Shown here piece after piece: positions 4,771 to 8,563 of a DNA stretch of 8,563 nucleotides. Position numbers and translations under genes: made by a program. The notes under the pieces are model-generated. The model was not told the origin of the DNA. It saw only the letters and a program-made list of their open reading frames with translations, and did no database searches. Position 1 is the stretch's first letter. Each line of letters opens with the position of its first letter. The stretch spans positions 1-8,563 of the forward strand of contig URZM01000089.1 in NCBI GenBank assembly GCA_900552315.1, in the 5' to 3' direction. The stretch is from an uncultured Bacteroidales bacterium (GTDB lineage: Bacteria > Bacteroidota > Bacteroidia > Bacteroidales > Muribaculaceae).

Positions 4771-6645
4771 ATGGAACTTATAAAGCATGAATGTGGGGTG
4801 GCCATGATTCGGCTCCTCAAGCCCTTGGATTATTACAGGCGTAAGTACGGCACGTCCCTGTACGGACTCAACAAGCTCTATCTCCTGATGGAGAAGCAGC
4901 ATAACAGAGGACAGGAAGGAGCCGGCATCGGCTGCGTGAAGATGGACGTGGAGCCGGGCAACGAATATATCTTTAGAGAGAGGGCAGAGGGCAGTGGAGC
5001 TATCCAGGAGGTGTTCGAGGCCGCCCACCATGCCATAGACAATGCCCGCAGCCACGGTGACATCTCTGTGCCGTTCGAGGGCGAGGTGTACATGGGGCAT
5101 CTGCGTTACAGCACCACCGGCCGCTCCGGACTGAGCTATGTGCATCCGTTCATGCGCCGCAACAACTGGAGCGCACGCAACCTCCTGCTTTGCGGGAATT
5201 TCAACATGACCAATGTCGACGAGATTTTCTCTGAGATCACTGCCACCGGTCAGCATCCGCGCCTGTATGCGGATACCTTCATATTGCTTGAGCAGCTCGG
5301 CCATGGTCTTGACCGTGAGAATGAGCGGCTGTTTGAGATTTTCAAGAAGAAAGGCCAGGCAGGGCTGGAACTTGCCGCATCCATAGCCAAAGACCTTAAT
5401 GTGGCCAATGTGCTGAGGCGCTGCGCCCCGAGCTGGGACGGCGGATATGTGATATGCGGTATAGTGGGCAATGGCGACATGTGGGCCATGCGTGACCCGC
5501 GCGGCATCCGCCCGGCGTTTTACTATGCGGACGACGAGGTCGTTGTCCTCGCCTCCGAGCGCCCGGTGATACAGACAGCCTTCAATCTCGACATAGACAG
5601 CGTGCATGAGCTGGAACCGGGAGCCGCGCTTATCGTGGACAGGGACGGTACGTGGCGTGTGGAGCGCATATTGGAGGACAAGGGCAACGCCCGTTGTTCT
5701 TTTGAGCGGATATATTTCTCACGCGGGTCTGACGCCGACATATACGAGGAACGAAAGATGCTCGGCACGCTTCTCGTGCCATCTGTGCTTGAGGCCATAG
5801 GTCAGGACCTTGACCATACTGTCTTCTCTTTTATACCGAATACGGCAGAGGTGGCCTTTTATGGCCTTGTAGACGGCCTGGACGCGCACCTAACCCGTAT
5901 GAAGGCGAGACGTGTGAGCGAGATGGTGAAGAGAGGCGAGGCTTTAAGCCAGGATATGCTGGAGCGGATAATGCTGCACAAGGTCAGGCGCGAGAAGGTG
6001 GCCTGGAAGGACATCAAACTTCGTACCTTCATCGCCCAGGGGGAGAGCCGCGACGACCTGGCCTCGCATGTCTATGACGTCACCTACGGCCTGATAGCTC
6101 CGAGAGAGGACAATCTTGTGGTGCTTGACGACTCCATAGTGCGAGGCACCACGCTCCGACAAAGCATAATACGCATACTGGACCGATTGAGGCCGCGTAA
6201 GATTGTGGTGGTGAGCAGTGCGCCGCAAGTGCGTTATCCCGACTGCTACGGCATAGACATGAGCCGTATGGGCGAGTTCATAGCGTTCAGGGCGGCCATA
6301 GCGTTGTTGCGCGAAAGGGGCATGCAGGCTGTCATAGACTCTGTTTATGAACGCTGCAAGGCCCAGGAAGGAATGCCTAAAGAGGAGTGTGTGAATTATG
6401 TCAAGGAGATTTACGCACCTTTTACAGACAAGGATATTTCGGCCAAGATAGCTGACATGCTCACCCCGGAGGGCACACACGCGGAGGTGGAGATTGTATA
6501 TCAGAGCCTTGAGGACATGCACCGTGCCATACCTTCTCATCCCGGAGACTGGTATTTCAGCGGAGACTATCCCACTCCCGGAGGGAACAGGCTTGTGTCA
6601 CATGCGTTTGTGAATTTCTATGAAGGCAATGAGCAAGCACGCTGA
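4771..6645 (+). CDS. Amidophosphoribosyltransferase, divergent long PurF-family form
   Basis: PurF transfers glutamine-derived ammonia to PRPP, the first step of purine synthesis. This protein has 624 residues against about 470-505 for the usual enzyme. The N-terminal glutaminase domain has Cys8 (CGVAMI) after a 7-residue propeptide, a modified QHNRGQEGAGI (43-53), Arg112 in HLRYST and Asp168. Where the family has HNGN with the oxyanion-hole Asn, this protein has LCGN (Cys141). The C-terminal phosphoribosyltransferase domain has an intact PRPP loop VVLDDSIVRGTT (450-461). The segment between FIPNTAEVAF and RTFI is about 30 residues longer than usual, and the KNRYVGRTFI loop is changed. Cys ligands of the Bacillus-type Fe-S cluster are missing near FSGDYPT. 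It may be a Bacteroidales paralogue beside a canonical PurF. It lies 40 nt after smpB without a visible promoter or terminator and overlaps rlhA by 26 nt. Confidence 0.85.
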   Translation: MELIKHECGVAMIRLLKPLDYYRRKYGTSLYGLNKLYLLMEKQHNRGQEGAGIGCVKMDVEPGNEYIFRERAEGSGAIQEVFEAAHHAIDNARSHGDISVPFEGEVYMGHLRYSTTGRSGLSYVHPFMRRNNWSARNLLLCGNFNMTNVDEIFSEITATGQHPRLYADTFILLEQLGHGLDRENERLFEIFKKKGQAGLELAASIAKDLNVANVLRRCAPSWDGGYVICGIVGNGDMWAMRDPRGIRPAFYYADDEVVVLASERPVIQTAFNLDIDSVHELEPGAALIVDRDGTWRVERILEDKGNARCSFERIYFSRGSDADIYEERKMLGTLLVPSVLEAIGQDLDHTVFSFIPNTAEVAFYGLVDGLDAHLTRMKARRVSEMVKRGEALSQDMLERIMLHKVRREKVAWKDIKLRTFIAQGESRDDLASHVYDVTYGLIAPREDNLVVLDDSIVRGTTLRQSIIRILDRLRPRKIVVVSSAPQVRYPDCYGIDMSRMGEFIAFRAAIALLRERGMQAVIDSVYERCKAQEGMPKEECVNYVKEIYAPFTDKDISAKIADMLTPEGTHAEVEIVYQSLEDMHRAIPSHPGDWYFSGDYPTPGGNRLVSHAFVNFYEGNEQAR

Positions 6646-8440
6646 CAAGCCTCGTGCCATAGAGCTTTTGTCTCCGGCGAAGGATGTCGATACGGCCATG
6701 TGTGCCATCACGCACGGCGCCGATGCCGTGTACATAGGCCCTGAGGGATTCGGGGCGCGCTCTGCGGCAGCCAACAGCACGGAAGACATACGCCGTCTCT
6801 GTGAGTTCGCGCATCCATTCCGTGCCAGGGTGTATGCCACGGTGAATACCTTGGTGCTGGACCGTGAGCTGAAGCATGTCGAGAGGCTTGTATGCGACTT
6901 GTACAAGGCGGGTGTAGATGCCCTCATAGTGCAGGACATGGGCATATTGCGTCTTGACATCCCTCCCATAGCCCTTCATGCCAGCACGCAGTGCGACACT
7001 CGTACGCCGTCGAAGGCACGGTTCCTGCAAGAGGCCGGCTTTTCCCAGATCGTGCTTGCACGCGAGCTTACGCTGCGTCAGATAGACGATATATGCTCAT
7101 CGGTCACGGTTCCGGTTGAGACATTCGTTCACGGCGCGTTGTGCGTGAGCTATTCGGGACGCTGCCATGCTTCCTATGCCCTGTGCGGCCGTAGTGCCAA
7201 CCGTGGCCGCTGTGCCCAGGTGTGCAGACTGCCTTACAGCCTCTTGGATGCCGATGGCCGTACAATATGTGAGAAGGCGCATCTGCTGTCTCTCAAAGAT
7301 TTCAACGCTTCGGACATGGTTCCGGACCTGCTTGAAGCCGGTGTCTCGTCTTTCAAGATCGAAGGCAGGTTGAAGGACAAAAGTTATGTCAAGAACATAA
7401 CCGCATATTACAGGGGGCTTATTGACCGTGAGATTGCGTCTCACCCCGACCTTTATGTCAGAGCCTCGTGCGGGCAGAGCAGTCTCGGGTTCACGCCTGA
7501 CCCCTGCAAGAGTTTCAACAGAGGGTTCACGCATTATTTCCTGACGGACAGACGTGCGTGTGGAATAGCTTCGCTCCGCACTCCGAAATCGATAGGGGAG
7601 AAGGTTAGGCCGGACACTCTGTTTCATGCCGGTGACGGCGTGAGCTTCTTCACCCCGGCAGGCGAGTACACCGGTGTCAGGGTAAACAAGGTTGAGAGTG
7701 ACGGCAAGCCTGTCTTCGCGAGGAATGTCAGGATTCCGGAGGGCACGCAGCTGTACCGCACCACAGACATGGCGCATGAGACGCTCATGAACCGTGAGGA
7801 CACGGCTCAAAGGAAGATTGAGATTGATGTTGAGCTTCACGAGAACAGGCTTGTGGCGTGCGACGAGCGTGGATGCCGTGTGGTGCTTCCCATGCCCGAG
7901 CATGCTCATGACGCCCGCAAGCCTCTGGATGCCAAGCGATTTTTTGAGAAGACCGGCGATACCGTCTATAGGTTGCGCCGTTTTGAGTCCAGCCTTGATG
8001 CCGACACTTTCATCCCGGCCTCCGTGCTGACCCGGTTGCGTCGGGAGTTGCTGCATCTTCTTGATGAAAACGCGCGGACCTCATTCACGCGCCCTCTCCG
8101 TGTTGCCGAGAACAGAGGTTATCCATATCCTGACAAGTCATTGGCGTTCGCAGACAATGTGTCCAACCGTCTTTCCGAGACTTTCTACAGGGACCACGGT
8201 GTTTTGTCCATAGAGCCGGCCCTTGAGGCAAATCCCGATTATCGGGCCGTGAAATCGGGCACTACGTTGATGACAACCCGCCACTGCATATTGAGGGAAT
8301 TGGGCATGTGCAAGCGCGACAGCCGGTTAACCGGTCGTGGCCGCCTGAAGGAGCCTCTGGTCATATCGAATAAGGGAGGGGCATGTTTCAGGCTCGCGTT
8401 CGACTGCGAACGTTGCGAGATGAGGGTGCTGAAAAGGTAG
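6620..8440 (+). CDS. rlhA: U32 family protein, RlhA-type 23S rRNA hydroxylase
   Basis: U32 proteins were first called collagenase-like peptidases, but E. coli RlhA (YdcP) is needed for 5-hydroxylation of C2501 in 23S rRNA. The match to RlhA is close and collinear: LLSPAKDVDTA at 17, GADAVYIGPEGFGAR at 33-47, the block QDMGILRLDIPPIALHASTQ at 105-124, and SFKIEGRLKDKSYVKNITAYY from 244. Four cysteines (175, 182, 198, 202; C-x6-C-x15-C-x3-C) form the U32 metal or Fe-S site. Residues beyond 390 match the C-terminal RlhA region, including Cys556, Cys564 and CERC at 596-599. The protein stops shortly after CEM and lacks a tail of about 45 residues seen in E. coli. The ATG at 6629 (Met4) is an equal alternative start, with GAAGG just ahead. 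The 26-nt overlap with the PurF-like gene suggests coupled translation. Confidence 0.88.
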   Translation: MKAMSKHADKPRAIELLSPAKDVDTAMCAITHGADAVYIGPEGFGARSAAANSTEDIRRLCEFAHPFRARVYATVNTLVLDRELKHVERLVCDLYKAGVDALIVQDMGILRLDIPPIALHASTQCDTRTPSKARFLQEAGFSQIVLARELTLRQIDDICSSVTVPVETFVHGALCVSYSGRCHASYALCGRSANRGRCAQVCRLPYSLLDADGRTICEKAHLLSLKDFNASDMVPDLLEAGVSSFKIEGRLKDKSYVKNITAYYRGLIDREIASHPDLYVRASCGQSSLGFTPDPCKSFNRGFTHYFLTDRRACGIASLRTPKSIGEKVRPDTLFHAGDGVSFFTPAGEYTGVRVNKVESDGKPVFARNVRIPEGTQLYRTTDMAHETLMNREDTAQRKIEIDVELHENRLVACDERGCRVVLPMPEHAHDARKPLDAKRFFEKTGDTVYRLRRFESSLDADTFIPASVLTRLRRELLHLLDENARTSFTRPLRVAENRGYPYPDKSLAFADNVSNRLSETFYRDHGVLSIEPALEANPDYRAVKSGTTLMTTRHCILRELGMCKRDSRLTGRGRLKEPLVISNKGGACFRLAFDCERCEMRVLKR

Positions 8441-8445
8441 GAGTC

Positions 8446-8467
8446 AGGACTGGTGGTTGTCAGTCTT
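8446..8467 (+). terminator. Weak candidate terminator after rlhA
   Basis: AGGACTG (8446-8452) can pair with CAGTCTT (8461-8467) across an 8-nt loop, a 7-bp stem including one G-U pair. It starts 6 nt after the rlhA stop. The tail TCTTGTTG is only mildly T-rich, so termination here would be weak. Confidence 0.3.
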
Positions 8468-8469
8468 CT

Positions 8470-8562
8470 TGTTGCGCCGACGATGGTAATACCCGCATTA
8501 TCTTTTATAATACCTGTCACCTTATTTTGTCCTTGCTGTATTCCTTGCACAATCTCAGTAGA
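8470..8562 (-). pseudogene. N-terminal fragment resembling a SusC/TonB receptor regulatory-like domain
   Basis: Entering from the right edge on the minus strand, an open frame reads IVQGIQQGQNKVTGIIKDNA and then GITIVGAT. This matches the opening strand pattern of the carboxypeptidase-regulatory-like domain (KVTGxVxDxxGxPIIGA) at the start of SusC-type TonB-dependent receptors. After GAT the frame continues as RRLTTTSPDS and runs into the 3' end of rlhA until a stop at 8239, with no further similarity. The gene therefore appears cut off, most likely a remnant after deletion or rearrangement. Its upstream part (signal peptide or STN domain) lies outside the window. The identity rests on a short motif. 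Confidence 0.5.
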
Positions 8563-8563
8563 A

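Noticed and set aside
4753..5607. 284-codon minus-strand frame opposite the PurF-like gene
   Set aside because: Antisense shadow; its His- and Ala-rich translation resembles no protein family.
7097..8056. 319-codon minus-strand frame opposite rlhA
   Set aside because: Antisense shadow of a well-conserved coding region, with no recognisable domain, promoter or ribosome site.
1..8563. CRISPR array, insertion sequence, riboswitch or defence system
   Set aside because: No spaced repeats, transposase, terminal inverted repeats, long structured leader or defence-type proteins were seen on either strand.

Overview
The window looks like a chromosomal segment of a Bacteroidota bacterium, most likely order Bacteroidales from the mammalian gut. 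Four promoters fit the Bacteroidetes consensus (TTG/TTTG, 19-20 nt spacer, TAnnTTTG). Start codons mostly lack Shine-Dalgarno sequences, and the protein set is typical of the group: paired HU-family proteins with a membrane-LysM variant, a long divergent PurF homologue, and a TonB-receptor-like fragment. A family such as Muribaculaceae is possible but not shown.

Layout. The minus strand at the left edge holds the 5' half of a tRNA-Gly(CCC) with its own promoter. Upstream of it on the same strand lies a two-gene operon: a stand-alone HU/IHF protein (1468-1752), then a 460-residue protein (89-1471) with an HU domain, a long acidic/proline-rich linker, one transmembrane helix and a LysM-like domain. 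A 243-bp divergent control region (1753-1995) carries the HU promoter, the tnaA promoter and a palindrome. Tryptophanase (tnaA, 1996-3372) follows on the plus strand and ends in a strong intrinsic terminator. A new promoter next to that terminator starts a plus-strand run of four closely spaced genes: a Yip1-like membrane protein, smpB (trans-translation), a divergent PurF-family amidotransferase, and an RlhA-type U32 protein (23S rRNA hydroxylation). The last 120 bp hold a minus-strand fragment resembling the N-terminal carboxypeptidase-regulatory-like domain of a SusC-type receptor. It loses recognisable homology at about 8470, while its frame runs on into rlhA.

How the parts work together. 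TnaA converts tryptophan to indole, pyruvate and ammonia, and its specificity residues are those of tryptophanase rather than tyrosine phenol-lyase. SmpB and RlhA both act on the ribosome; the PurF-like enzyme between them is probably an amidotransferase acting on PRPP, but its glutaminase site departs from the canonical pattern. The HU pair is the most unusual part: the sequence predicts a DNA-binding domain in the cytoplasm joined through the inner membrane to a possible peptidoglycan-binding domain, a candidate tether between nucleoid and cell wall.
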